Assembly (NCBI GenBank): GCA_021399445.1
Contig: JAJTUQ010000001.1
Coordinates: 2,232,001-2,296,000, forward strand
DNA length: 64,000 nucleotides
Source of the DNA: Xylogone sp. PMI_703
Lineage: Eukaryota > Ascomycota > Leotiomycetes
Reading direction: 5' to 3'
Shown: piece by piece, positions 12,336 to 23,942 of the stretch
Layout of the letters: each line of letters starts with the position of its first letter
How positions within the stretch are numbered: position 1 is the stretch's first letter
Notes under the pieces: generated by a model
The model's input: only the letters and a program-made list of their open reading frames with translations
What the model was told of the DNA's origin: nothing
Databases searched by the model: none
Translations under genes and position numbers: made by a program

Positions 12336-13247
12336 GTGTCACTTAGAGCGGGTGAAAATGACGCCGATATGGCTAGCAGTCCAGCACTACATAGGGCAGC
12401 GATAATCGGGCATCAGACAATGGTGCAACTCCTTTTACAGGGAGGCGAAGACATAAACTTGACAATAGGAGGAGGGAAGATGGCCTTGCATTTTGCGGCT
12501 GAAGAGGGCCACGACGAAGTAGTAAGGATTCTGCTTGGAAGAGGAGCTAGACTCGATAAAAAGGACAACCGCGGTTAGTCACCTCTATCAAGAGCCGCGC
12601 AGAATGGACACAAGACTACAGTGAAACTTCTAATCAGATATGGCGCTGATCGGTATTCTGAGGATAAAGATGAACGAACTCCGCTTGTATGGGCAACAGC
12701 TCTGGGTCATATTGCGGTGGTGGAGGCGCTACTTGAAGATAATGCCGATGTTACTGTTGGTATGATAGCATTACAGCTGGCAGTAGAAGAAGGGCGTCTT
12801 GAAATTGTAGACCGGTTACTTCGAGCAAGGGCAATCGGTAATATTAATTTTACTAAACAGTCTGAAGAAAAATCATTGCAGCTGGCAGCAGAACTAGGGC
12901 ATCTTGAGATTGTAGAACCGTTACTTCAGAAGGGAATCGATGACAATGCTACGCACCGTGAATATGGTGAAAGAACAGCATTAGAAGCAGCAGCAGGAGA
13001 GGGGCATCTTGCGATTGTAGAACGGTTACTTCAAAAGAATGCTAGGATTGATACTGATTTCAATGGAAGTACGGCATTATGCGAAGCAGCAGAAGGGGGC
13101 CATCTTGCAATCGTAGAACGGTTACTCCAAGAGAAAACAGACGTTAATGCTGCGAGTGAAGATGGTAAAACGGCACTGCAAATAGCGGTAGAAAGAGGTC
13201 ATACAGCGATTGCTGATCGTCTTCGCAAAGCTGGTGCTATAAGGTGA
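12336..13247 (+). pseudogene. Ankyrin-repeat module with in-frame stop
   Basis: About nine ankyrin repeats of roughly 33 residues, each with the pattern xALHxAAxxGHxxxVxxLLxxGA (for example ALHFAAEEGHDEVVRILLGRG and TALEAAAGEGHLAIVERLL). Ankyrin repeats bind proteins and in fungi are often effector or sensor arms of NLR-like proteins. The frame opens at a GTG; the first ATG is 12369. A TAG at 12576-12578 interrupts the third repeat junction (DNRG-stop-SPLSRAA), in the same frame as the rest. The usual residue there is Gln, so CAG to TAG, a RIP-type CpA change, is the likely cause. Only 50 bp separate it from the preceding unknown gene. A 62-nt intron (12275-12336, donor GTAAAT, acceptor CCCAAG) would join the two in frame. 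Repeats 7 and 8 are close copies at DNA level. Confidence 0.75.
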
Positions 13248-13466
13248 GAATACTACATATTCTTGGAAATAGGTATGGATGGAGGGTGGAAAAGATTAAT
13301 GAATATCTCTGCACCGATAGACACTCAGATATAAGGCAACTCAGAGAGTTTAGTCTTATAGCACACTTGAGAATATTCTCTATTATCCTAGTGTATATCA
13401 TGGAGTGTAACATTTGGCTGATAGAGAGAAATGTCTCGGAACAAAAGGAGAACTCTAGTTGAACTG

Positions 13467-13637
13467 GCTGTTCATACCTCCAATATCTGCGTTCTGACAG
13501 AATGAAAAATAATAATGGAAATGAAATTTATCTAATAACTCTATTCAGTTGGAGATCCATCTAGGCGATGCAGGAGTAGTATAACAACTTTGTTAGATGT
13601 CAGATTTACGAGAGATTAAGGTACCAAACTGATGCTG
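13467..13637 (+). repeat. RIP-like inverted copy of 14154-14340
   Basis: This stretch matches the reverse complement of 14154-14340 along its length: AATGAAAAATAATRRxxA, TTGGAGATCCATC, GCGATGCAGGAxTxGTA, CTTTGTTAGATGTCAGATT. Most differences are C/G in the 14.2-kb copy and T/A here. It is non-coding in all frames, while the other copy reads through. Confidence 0.7.
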
Positions 13638-14139
13638 TAAGAGGGAAGCTGGAAGCAATAATGCAAGACAGCTAGACAGCACACCACCCGTTCTAGTAGC
13701 CTTTGAGTGCTGTGAACTTTGATGAAGACCTTGTGAGACTGCTGTTATGTTAAGTATATAGAGTTGCTAAGACACTTGTTTACTGCTCTAGCTTCAAATT
13801 CACACTACTCCAGCATTCTTGCCATTATAGAGAGATTATTGTTTAAATAAATAGAGTTTTCATACCAGGAAAGGTTCCATGGTTAATTTCTGGCTCGTAA
13901 ATCACCAGGACAAGAGATTAGACCCCCTTGAATTACTTTCAGGTAAGTATTGGTTCAATCAATATTCACAGCATTTTCAGGTTTTAGGCTAACGGACAAA
14001 GTTATCTATCTCTATTTACTCAAGTTTCGGTATATCACCTTTGCGTATGTGGACCCACCCATGGTCGATACGATTGACTGGTTTTGGGCGACAAGGATCT
14101 CTACTCATGCTCAAAAGCCTCGATCTACCTCTTCCAGGA

Positions 14140-15951
14140 TCAGGAATAACAGCGTAATGCGTCGGTTTTATACCCTAATCTTCCGTAAATCTGGCATCTA
14201 GCAAAGTCGCTGTACCATTCCTGCATCGCTTCTACGGATCTCCAGCTGATCAGTGTCGTTAGATAAATTTGTTTTTCATTATTTTTCATTCCCACTATCT
14301 CAGTCGCTGATGTATTATTATTTGACGAATGAAACGGCTGATTGTGAAAGAACCATGATCCGGCTTTGGCTGCCAGCGGGGCTACAGGGGTCATTCCGAT
14401 GAATAGTGATCCTGAGTCTCCTATGGTGCTAGAAAGAACACTTTATATTAGTTAAGTCTCTTTTTAATGAATTTGCTATAAAAAGGAATAAAAAAACCTT
14501 TGGAATTGGTGGTAAAACTTATTAAGGAGGAATTGTGACTGAGGATGGGTTGGGATCTCGAAAGTGGTCAATTCGAGAAGAGGAAATTTAGATTCAAACT
14601 GCCGGCCGAAGGAAAACGCATTCTTCCGAGTGTTGAAATGGAAGAACTGAGGCTCTTTAGTCAAGGAATTGGTCTCTCTCATGAATTTCTCTGTAGCTTC
14701 GTGGACGAACTGATTGTTCGATATCTGGGCCCCAGCATCTCTCCACACTAATAATCGTCAATCATAATCAGTAAATAAATAACTGTTTGACATATAAAGT
14801 AAATGGGATTAACTGACCAATTATGACTGCACAGCCCTGAGATTCTTTAGTATCCTGCCCCCACACCACGTGTCTGCACCCATCCCTTTGCTGAAATTCC
14901 AATCTGAGGTCAAAGAAGCTTTGTTTTATTGAATCTGAATCAAGAGCACCCGGCATGAAGTAGAGCCAAATAAAGTCCGCTAGTAATCGAGCATTGTGCA
15001 CTGATCCCGACCTCATGAAATACGCCCAAAATATCAAGTCAAGACCACCTCCGTGAGGTCCAGGGAATAGACGTTTACCGGCTTCGGCAGCTTTTCTGAT
15101 TTGTCAAATGCGGAGTCTAAGTTGTAATGAATACCAGTGTTTTCAGAAAAACGTCGATGTGGAGGAATCATAAGGAGTGATACGAGGCTGTCGACTGTAG
15201 GTTGGTCCGACCTTGGAGACACCTGTGTCTCTGTAGTTTGTTGTGGCCTTGAGTCTACTAAAGTAGAAAGGGGGAGGTCTTTGATCATAGTAGTACACGA
15301 AGCTCCAAATAACAAGCTTGTCAAGTCTCTGCCTTGGTTTTCCAATTCTCTTGTGTCAGTTTCTCCAAAGGCAAAAATATAGAAGGCTTTTTCTTGGACT
15401 TCAGCAGGTTCTTTTGATCCTTTACGCGAATAATCATGCTCCTCTAACCAGCTACCACAGAATTTTGTCCCTTCCTGTTTCCATTTTGCTTTTAGCTTCT
15501 GCCATTCATCCATAAGCTTGACTACATTTTCTTGTCGTGCATCATTTTTAAAATTAAAACAGAACAGTCTTAAAGTTCGCGGTGTTGAGGTGAATGAAGG
15601 TAATGAGAGTGGAAGGAACCCCTCCAAGGGGACCTTGCTTAATAGCAGAAACATTTAACCTAGTTTGATACTCTTTTGAAATCTGCTCCATCCTGTGTGA
15701 TCATCCCACTGAATCAACACATAGATCTCCTGGTGGTCTTGATTCATTTCTGCACCCCACATGATGGAGGTGCATCCTGGGATGGTGGAGATGTATTCTA
15801 GGCTATCAAGCCATAATTTTGTAGGAATGGGCGCTTTTTCAGTGATAGAGAAGCCAGGGTGTAAGGTGAGCCTCATGACACTTAGAATAGCGGTTTCAGA
15901 AAGGGTGAAGTGTTTGAGAGCATTTCCCTCGATCTAGGAGAAACTAGCCAT
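14140..15951 (-). pseudogene. Decayed gene with tandem dimeric alpha/beta-barrel-like (EthD/ABM-like) domains
   Basis: Reading leftwards from an ATG at 15951 (context ACC-ATG-G, start MASFS), one coding track is interrupted several times. A TAG follows MASFS, a TAA follows QKSIKLG (15655-15657) and a frameshift lies near 15034-15037 (DLTEVV to LIFWAYF). A normal 70-nt intron follows at 14817-14748 (GTCAGT...ATTAG), restoring CAVIIV-WRDAGAQ. Both stops fit CAG/CAA to TAG/TAA, as RIP would cause. Two segments share the pattern GCxxxxWGxxxxxxxxxxxxxxxxWxD: first GCTSIMWGAE...IQWDD, later GCRHVVWGQD...IIVWRDA. This resembles fungal tandem EthD/antibiotic-monooxygenase-like barrels. A last block, 14394-14140, with ISWRSVEAMQEWYSDFAR, fits as the C-terminal barrel half. 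The biochemical role is unknown and the copy is probably dead. Confidence 0.65.
14154..14340 (-). repeat. Partner of the inverted repeat at 13467-13637
   Basis: The better-preserved copy, lying inside the 3' part of the decayed alpha/beta-barrel gene. It encodes QIYLTTLISWRSVEAMQEWY without a stop, whereas the 13.5-kb copy is C-to-T/G-to-A altered. The two are about 520 bp apart in opposite orientation and could form a hairpin. Confidence 0.65.
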
Positions 15952-16660
15952 GGTAGACTATGGTCACTCTATCATTAAAGTTGTAGATAAGTGGCCTTGA
16001 ACGAAGATGACAAGAGTGTAAGAAATAATCCTATTGTTGGTAACCAAATGACAAACTAGCAAGGCAGTGTTTGTCTCGCAAAGTGTTGAATGTGAAGACT
16101 GTGAATAGTAATGACACATCTACGCGCAAGTTAGGCGTTGACCCTTCGGCTTAAGGTTACATCTAACTGTTGGTTTTTTTTTACTCCTATCGTATGATTT
16201 CAAAAATAAACCAGGAAACCTCTACCACCGTGCGAGCAGGGTGGAGTATTTACTACTTCCAGCTGAGTTAAGATCAAGATTCAAGCATTATTCCTAAAGT
16301 ACTACAGAGTATATCCCTTATTGAAGAAACCCAGAACTTTAACATTGAACGCGAGTTTGGCCTCGTTTCCGTACAAGACCCACCTATAAAAAGCACAAAA
16401 ACGGCGAGAAAAGGAAGACAAAATTTTGGAGTACAATATTTCTGCATGACTTTGAGCTACACTAGCTAGCCATTCTCCTGGTATATAACAATAAACACCG
16501 GCCCCCGAAAATCCAAAATCCAAAATACCAAAAAGATCCTGCGCCGCTCCAATACATGATAATAGTTCATCTCTAAATAATCGTAAAACCGACTCCCCCA
16601 TTCATAAATCTACCTTTCTATCCCCCTCTTTAATTCGTTGGTAGTACAACCGCTAGATTA
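15952..16660. other. Intergenic
   Basis: The left part is the upstream region of the decayed barrel gene; the right part is the 3' flank of the amine oxidase. A short minus frame (16302-16601) without motif is not called. Nothing else seen. Confidence 0.4.
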
Positions 16661-18920
16661 CTACAACTTGCTTCCCTCTTGCGCGTGACAAGTCTTCACC
16701 GTCGAAGCATCCCCCTGCACCGGCAACGCTAGCGAGCTCTTGTTGAAGCTCTGCACGCTCGGCGGGACATCCAGCGCGGGGTTCTTCTCGAAGAAATTGA
16801 CCGGCTTTAGCGCCACCTTGATGATCTCGACGGGCATGACGGGGAAGTCTTCGATACGGGGGATGTGATTGATGCCGAACTGGACCCAGACCACGATGTC
16901 GTCGTCGAGAACGTTGTCTCGGCGGTCAGCCCAGGCTCGGACACCGGTACCGCCGCGGGATTGGTTGGTGTACTTCCCGCCGGCGTAGAGCTCGTCGTCG
17001 CGGTATGAGGTCACGTAGATGTTGTGGTCGGCGAATTCGGCGCGCTTGAAGTGGTAGGAGTCCTTGTCGGCGAGCATTTTCTGGAACGGTGGGGCCATGA
17101 TCTTGTAGGAGACCGGCTTGCCGTTTATGGGGTTCTTGATGGTGGAGTTCTGGATCTTGTAGATGCGGTTGGTGTCTGGGTTGAGGTCGTAGCCGCCGGA
17201 GGTTGTCACAGACGTCTCATTGACCACGTATCCTACACCGTGAGGGTTGAAATCTGAGCGAGGCATTGGGTGTGCTTCGTCGTACACTAAACGATTGGTA
17301 GGACCATCGATCATGGGATCGACACGGAGAGAAAAGATGTGCTGGTGGGTACAGGCTAGAACACCTGGGTGGACAACTGTTCCCCATGGAACGGAGATGC
17401 CTTCGTCAATGGGTTGCGTGGATAGAATACCGGTAGCTCGAACTTCGTACATGACTTCTCCGGCTTGGTTAAAGATGAAAGCCATGATGTATTCGTAGTT
17501 GGACACGGTAATAATGGACTGGATGACTAGCTCTCTGTTACGGACTACGGCTGCCCTGCCTGTTCGGTAGTTGGTGTGTTTCCAACCAATTCCATTGTCC
17601 TGCTCATGGATACAGATCACATTCTCCATGGGTGCAGGGTTGCCGTAGCTATCATTGAGAACAGCAGAGAGATAGTGGATAGAACCGAGGCAATCACATC
17701 CTAGTTTCAGGTTGTTGGCCATGATTCCAGCTCCAGCATCACCCAGGTCAAAGGCTGCCTTCTTATGATATGGATGACGCGGGTCGGCATAGGGAATGTT
17801 CATATCTGAGAGAGAGAGTCTGTAGAAGAGAGGTCGACCAGCATAGTGGACATCGTACAGGACCATTCCCTCTCGGAAATTGAAGCCGACTTTAAACTCC
17901 CACTTCTGCCATTGAACAGTGTGGCCGAGCTCGCTGAATTTGGACACCTGGAAGGAGGCACCCTCTGGTTGAACGACGTTGAGAGGCTTCAGGTCGGTTC
18001 GGAGGTCTTGATATTCGGGCATGTATTCGTTGGGAGGTTGGATCTTGTATGGGGTTGTCTCCTTGACGGTGTTATCGACCCCGGTGGGCAGGATATCAAT
18101 TCGAGTAACCTTCATTGTTTCGGCACTGATAACAGGAGAGATGGCGAGGGGCATAGCGTAGTGGTTGCCATCCTTGTCGGCAGGGTTCTTGGGATCAAGC
18201 AGATAGAGGAAGCATTGGAACATGCGTTTGGCGTCAGTGAAGAGGCCATCGTTGATGCCATCGGATCCTGGTAATGTCGTCAGCACCCAAGGAAAGACTT
18301 GTTGTTCTATTCGTTATGAATATTCAACCTACCATAGATCCAGGGATCGCTAATAACCACGGTGCCCTCTGGCAGCTTCAACTTGGCGAGCTCAGCCTTT
18401 ACACCCTCATCCTCTAGGGCGACCTTCTCAGCGAGTATGATTTCCTCTCCATCGGCATTGCTGTGCACATTCGGACCCAGCCGTAAGTTGCTCTCGACCT
18501 TGCCCTGAGACAAGCTAACAATAGCCTCGTGTAGTTTGTCCTGCAATGAAGAAAAACAATCATCAGCAACAGAAAACCTTTATACAAGCATATGGCAGTT
18601 CGCAGTATAGAGAGGAAAGTAGTAAAAAGAAAGGCAGATCCTACCGTATTTTTCAGGTAGTATACAACGAATGCCCTCCTCTCCACGTGCGGCAATGGCT
18701 TCCCGTCATGCTCGGCCGCCAAGTAGGGCATCATCTCGGCCTTGTTCGGCTCCCGCAAGGTGATTACCTTGAACTGGAGGACGGTGTTTTCGGGCCATAG
18801 TGCCCTGATGAGCCGGGCGGCTTCGGTGATCTCTGGGGCGGTCAATGGACCGAATGGGTGAGTTGGGAACTCATGCTTGCCGCCGACGAGGGGGAGGGTA
18901 GCGAGCTGGTCGACCGACAT
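16661..18920 (-). CDS. Copper amine oxidase, peroxisomal
   Basis: Primary-amine oxidase (copper, topaquinone) that oxidises amines to aldehydes with release of ammonia and H2O2, allowing amines to serve as nitrogen source. Three exons: 18920-18645, 18540-18333 and 18267-16661, with introns of 104 and 65 nt, giving 696 aa, normal for fungi. The topaquinone precursor is Tyr419 in TVSNYEY. The likely catalytic base is Asp335 in AFDLGDAGAG. Copper ligands are His469 and His471 (HQHIFSL) and His629 (NHIPRIEDFPVMP). The N-terminal exon has the N2-like domain (HPFGPLTAPEI). The protein ends in SKL, a PTS1 signal, so it should act in peroxisomes, where catalase removes the peroxide. All catalytic residues are present and no defect is visible. 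It stands alone next to the degenerate island. Confidence 0.95.
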
Positions 18921-20630
18921 TCTGCAGTATACTTGTGATGCAAAAAGGATCAAGTAACTTTCTCAAACAATTCTCTCCAGGAAAGGAGTCCAGCACACAC
19001 GGACCGAAGCAAGAGAGAGATGTGAAGCGTCGAGGTAGAAAAAGAACAAGAACAAGAGTGGCGGTAGAGAAAGGGAAGCACCCTAGCTTTTATAAAACCC
19101 CTCGTACCCGGTATCCGTACCAAGTAGTAATCTACACTCTGTGTATCCCTTCTTAGAGTCTAACCTAAGCCCAGAACAACTTAAGTATAAAGATAGAATA
19201 TGCCAATAATGCCAATGCCAATGCCAAAAGGTGCCAGCCAAAATCCAAAGAATGGGGTCTACCTCTCGCGAGAGATAAAGTTTCCCCTCTGCAGCAATCA
19301 ATCCCTTATCGCCGCCTTTCTTGTCACTTGTTGCCCCACCTCAACAGCCTTGGTCGGGTGGGCTTGCCTGAAGCGGGATAGTGTCGTTTTTACACCATTA
19401 CTGCAGCGTATTACAGGAATGACAAGTTGCCGGTTACATTTTACTGGTTACACATTACGGCATTTGCCCCTCCCCGCTTGGAGAGATCTTATTCATCTTC
19501 GGCGGGAAGTACGGTATGCCGTGCCCCGTGCTGGATCGGGATGTGTACAGTTGTGTTGTTATTAGTTAATGTGTTGCCATTGGAGTTGTATGAACAAGAA
19601 TGTATGGCACAAGTATTTGGGCAAGAGTGGGGTTCTTGATCTGTTTGCTTTTCCCCCTTTTCGTTATTTTTCTTTACAACGGGCGGTTGATTGGACGCCC
19701 TGTGGATGTTATGCTGGAGAAAACGGGTATCAAGCTTTATCCCGTGGTCTACGGTACTTGTCACGGGTAACGGCTAATGGATTCTCCCTTTTCCGATAGA
19801 GAATTTGGGTAAAGAGTTGTGCAAAATTACGATACAAGTTCTATGTAATGCATTTAATCTTATGTCAACTTGTATTTTATTTATGACTTTTATCAATTCA
19901 TCTATCTTTCCCTTATCCTTCTTAACTAACGTTACAAAATAAGCCGTGCACATTAGTTGATAGAACCCGGGTCATCTATCCGTACTGCATAGCAACACGG
20001 AGGCCCACTACCCGAGAAGAAAAGGATAACAGAAAACGAACAAAATGGGCTAGGATTGGAGATAAAGGCATTAGAGCTGCTGCAGAAAGAATTCTCCATG
20101 GATTGTATCTCTGCGTTTGCCGCGTTTATCAGTCCTCCACAATACACAATGATAATACCAAGAGGCATGCGTAACCGAGGAAGTATAATGGGAGCACAAA
20201 TCATTTGCCCTATCAGACAGTGGCTCCATTCAAACTGTCTTGTGTCTTTATATTTTTAGCTGCATCGAGATATCTCGAAATATTTCCTAGCTGGGAAAAG
20301 AAGCCATGGCGGGCTTGGTGCCATGCGTCGCTAAAGCCGCTAAATTCGACCCTTTTCCTTCCCCAGAAGCCCATTTCTGCCCCCATCCCATCTTTCCTAC
20401 GATATCCTGCCTTGTCTCTCTCTCCCTCTCTTGTTGGCTCTCCTATCTCCTACCCATGGCTCTGCATCTCTTCCAATACCTTTTATTATTTTCAATGACT
20501 ACTCTTCCCGTTGTTGCATAATCATCATTATTATGACCCACTCCCCGTCTCCTCGACTCTTACTCCCAGATGCCGCTAAATCTACTCTACACTAACTGCA
20601 CTGCACTGTACTGCATTGTACCGCACTACA
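18921..20630. other. Intergenic: amine oxidase promoter and SEC24 3' flank
   Basis: 1.7 kb between the amine oxidase start and the SEC24 stop. It contains the TATA-like box at 19088-19097 and, toward 20550-20640, a run of imperfect ACTGCACTGTACTGC-type units just beyond the SEC24 stop. No gene seen. Confidence 0.4.
19088..19097 (-). promoter_or_regulatory. TATA-like box of the amine oxidase gene
   Basis: TTTTATAAAA about 170 bp upstream of the ATG at 18920, in the right orientation for the amine oxidase. Position and sequence are typical; function is inferred. Confidence 0.35.
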
Positions 20631-23600
20631 CTACCAATATGGTGGTCGCAAGCCTGCGAAGTTCGATGCTATGGAGCTGTCACCAGTATCTTCCTTCTTC
20701 CTCTGGCCAGTTAACTATCATCATTAGTCAGTCAATGCTCCATTCTTTCTTGCATCTGATGATATATCACGGGGGAACTCAAAAAGACGGAACAGTTGAA
20801 CTCACCTCGAGCTGCACGTGCCGGTGGACGTGAACCAGCCAATCAACGTAGCTCTGAGCCTCGTTATTCCGATCCTCCACCAGCAGCCTTGCGAACTCAT
20901 ACTCGGCTCCATCCAGCCCTTGCCGCGCCAGCTGGATCGTCAGCGCCTTGGACCCTCGCACCGTCCTGAGATATTCGATGATATTGCGCACTTGTGCATT
21001 CAGATGGGTCTGCAACACTGGTAACGAAGACGAGTAGGGATCGAGCGCCTTGAGACTGTTCTTGTCCTCGCCGAAGAGGTCCATGAGCAGATTCGGCGAG
21101 GTCTGCGCGTGAAACCAGAGGTAGCAGTTTTGGCCATTGTCCACCAGATAGACACCGCCTTCTTCCACCCTGCTGAAGGAGCAGCGCATCGCTGGAGGCA
21201 TCCGTAGATGGCCGGTCTCGGGATTGGGGAAACCGTCTTCGGGCGCTAGATTGTGGATAGGAATCATGCGTGGGTATAGATATAGCGACAGCTCCAACGC
21301 TCCCATATTTCTGACCATCCTCATGTCGTGTACCCTGCGATCTGTAGGCTCCTGGCCTCCCTTAAAGGCTCGGCACTTGACCAGGCCTAGGATATACATG
21401 CTGAATTCCTTCAAATGCTCGGGAAGGACGAGCTGGCCTGGCGGATGTGATCCTGAGAAGTTCTTGCGGTACCCAGCGAGAATATCGACGTTCTTTTCCG
21501 ATAACGCTCCTCGAATCTCCTTGAGCGAATGGGTCGGCATCTTACTGGCAGCCTCCTTGGCAATGATAGAATATACGGCATCCTGGTCCACAAACTTCAT
21601 ACAGTCCTTTGCGTTCTCACTCACGCTGGCAATGACATTGGAACACCTCACTCGTCGCTCGCCGCTGGCTGTAGTATACAATAGTGCGCTCTGGAAGTGC
21701 GCATCCAGTTTTGCATCGAGCTTGCCATCGTAGGTAAAGATGACGCCCATCGCTTTGTCTGCATCGATCACACCAAACTCTAGATCAGCGCCGAATGTAT
21801 GCTGGACAAAGTTTCCATGATACGAGGCAACTTGAAGACCATTCGAGCATCGAACTTTCATCAGTGCTTGATAACCTGTTTCCCTTGTGACGGTATGCGT
21901 AATCTCCTGTGCCAGCTTTGCCATATCCCTAGGAGCGACAAAATTAGGGTAGTAGAAGGTCTCTCCGCCAGTAAAAGCAGCAACATGGCCTGTAAATTAA
22001 TTAATAGCCAGGCTAGATCCAGCTAGCAAATATAACTCACCAACTGTAGCAATATCCAAGTAGCCTCCGTTCGGAGCCGCGAGGAAGTAGTCAACACCAA
22101 CACCAGCTGCAACCATTTTCTCTGCCAGCTTCGTCCATCCGGGATGCTCTGTGGTAAGAAGTTTCTTTTCATGATCGCCTCCATGCGATTTCATATCATC
22201 ACGGAGGAATAGTCTTCCAGGACCCCAAGTTGGAAGGGCGGCTAAGGAACAGACTATTTTCCCACCAGTCTTCTCCAGAGCCGCTAAACCAGCCTTCAAA
22301 GTTGGTAGTAACGCTGGCTCAGGGTTCTTGATATTTGAGAATAGAGAAGGGAGCTGGCTCATAAGAGACGTAATTATGGACCTAGAACCATTAGCATGGT
22401 GAATCTTTTCATCCAGTATGGCAGATAGCGTACTTCGCCTCATAAGGATCAACAAAAAGACCGTCGCTAATCGGGACGAATGGCTCTTCAAGATCTGGCA
22501 TAACGATCATTTGTGCCTGTGCCAATGCGGGCTGCAATTGTATTTAGCAACAGCTCTCGGACTGAATGGAGCAGAAAACTTACGTTACAGTTGTAGAAGT
22601 GAATCTCTTTGTCATATGTAATGAAGCCAACCTTAGACCCAGGCGGTATCTTACGCTTGGCTTCTTCGCCTTCTGCCGGCTGTTCCTCCCCTCCATAAAG
22701 AGCCAGTAAGACACCTTCGCAAAAGGCTTCGAGGAACCCCTTATTGTACGATTCCTGGCTGACATCAATTACGAATAACCAATGTAGACCAACTGGCTCC
22801 TTAGACCAGTATTCCTTGGGCACCAAAAACTCAACAGTGCCCCGCATTAACTCTGGTCGCTGCTCCCTATCCAGACGAGCTCCTTGTGGCGTTAGAGCCG
22901 AGAAGTATTCAGGAGGAACATCGTTGGCGTAGTTGCACATATTGCACACAAACTTATTTCCTCCAGACCGGAAAACCATGAACGGGTTGATATATGCTCG
23001 GCATCGGTGGCATCTAGGCGGGCCCGTTTCTCCAAAATCCAAAACGGGTATTTCGAGTTCGCCGGGCTGGAGGGGAGCTAATGGCTGTAAGATAAGCCCA
23101 AGGGGTAGGCCAGTGGAGTGTAAAGCATCGGAAGTAGCGGGTATATTGTTCAATGTGAGGCGTGTGAATTTTGGTGAAGAGTTTCCTTGATCGAAAGCTA
23201 CAAATGATACCGAGGCTGGTGGAGGTAGATGGTGCTCAAATGTAGGATATACGTTCGTGAGATAGTATTGCGAGGCTGCATCTCTCGAGTTTGGTACGCT
23301 TGGGATTTGATCTGGGTCCACTCGACCTTGTGCAGATGTCTGCAGATGCGCAGGAAACCCGCTATCTGAATCAATAGATCCATTTCGAGCTGGCTGGCCG
23401 ATAGGGGGTTGTTGAGCAATGGGATTGAACGGAGCAGCAGGTGCTGGAAATTGAGCTACCAGAGGAGTTCCGGCATAGGTTCCACTTGAAGTTGGTCGCA
23501 ATGCAGGTGATTCTGCACTTAGAAATTGGGTGGGTTGAAAATTGCCCTGTGGTACGCCGTTGAATGCCTGTGAAGAACCCACTGGCTCCAGTGTATGGTG

Positions 23601-23942
23601 AGCATGCCTATCCTTCTTCTTCTTTCTCCCATGTGATGCAGCCTCTCCGATTCCAAGTCCTAAACCACCCATTTGTGCTGCTAGAGCCGCATCCTGACTT
23701 GGTGTACCCAGGCGTGGAGGGCCTTGCAGATATGGAGATCCGAGAGTTTGGGGGTTGGGAGACGCTGCTCTCTGGAATGAATCGTTTCCAGGGGGGCCAT
23801 ACTGTCCACCACTTGGTCGATATGGATTGGGAGAAACTGGAGGCTGGAACTGAGGTGTTGGCTGGTACGCGGAGTTGGGAGCGTTCGGGTCATCGTTCGA
23901 GCCTCCTTGTCCAAGAGCGTGATATAACTGGTAGTCGGACAT
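20631..23942 (-). CDS. SEC24: COPII coat subunit Sec24
   Basis: Sec24 is the cargo-binding subunit of the COPII inner coat; with Sec23 it packages cargo at the ER. Five exons: 23942-22584, 22531-22434, 22381-22041, 21989-20806 and 20714-20631, with introns of 52, 52, 51 and 91 nt, giving 1,021 aa. The first ~230 residues are Pro/Gln/Ser/Asn-rich and disordered, with a basic KKKK patch near 107. The Zn finger is at 311-336 (CHRC...CNMC). The trunk (vWA-like) domain follows (LHWLFVIDVSQES), then the beta-sandwich, helical (SLYLYPRM) and gelsolin-like (YLVDNGQNCYLWFH) domains. The last exon is easily missed: donor GTGAGT after HVQLE leads to a 28-codon exon, LTGQRKKED..., stopping at 20631. It is divergent from CFT2 with 398 bp between the start codons. 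Confidence 0.95.

Noticed and set aside
17846..18274. 142-codon frame antisense to the amine oxidase
   Set aside because: Shadow of a strongly supported exon; no independent evidence. Similar antisense shadows at 21224-21733 (SEC24), 35566-35955 (AsnRS) and 45796-46152 (WOPR gene) were rejected for the same reason.
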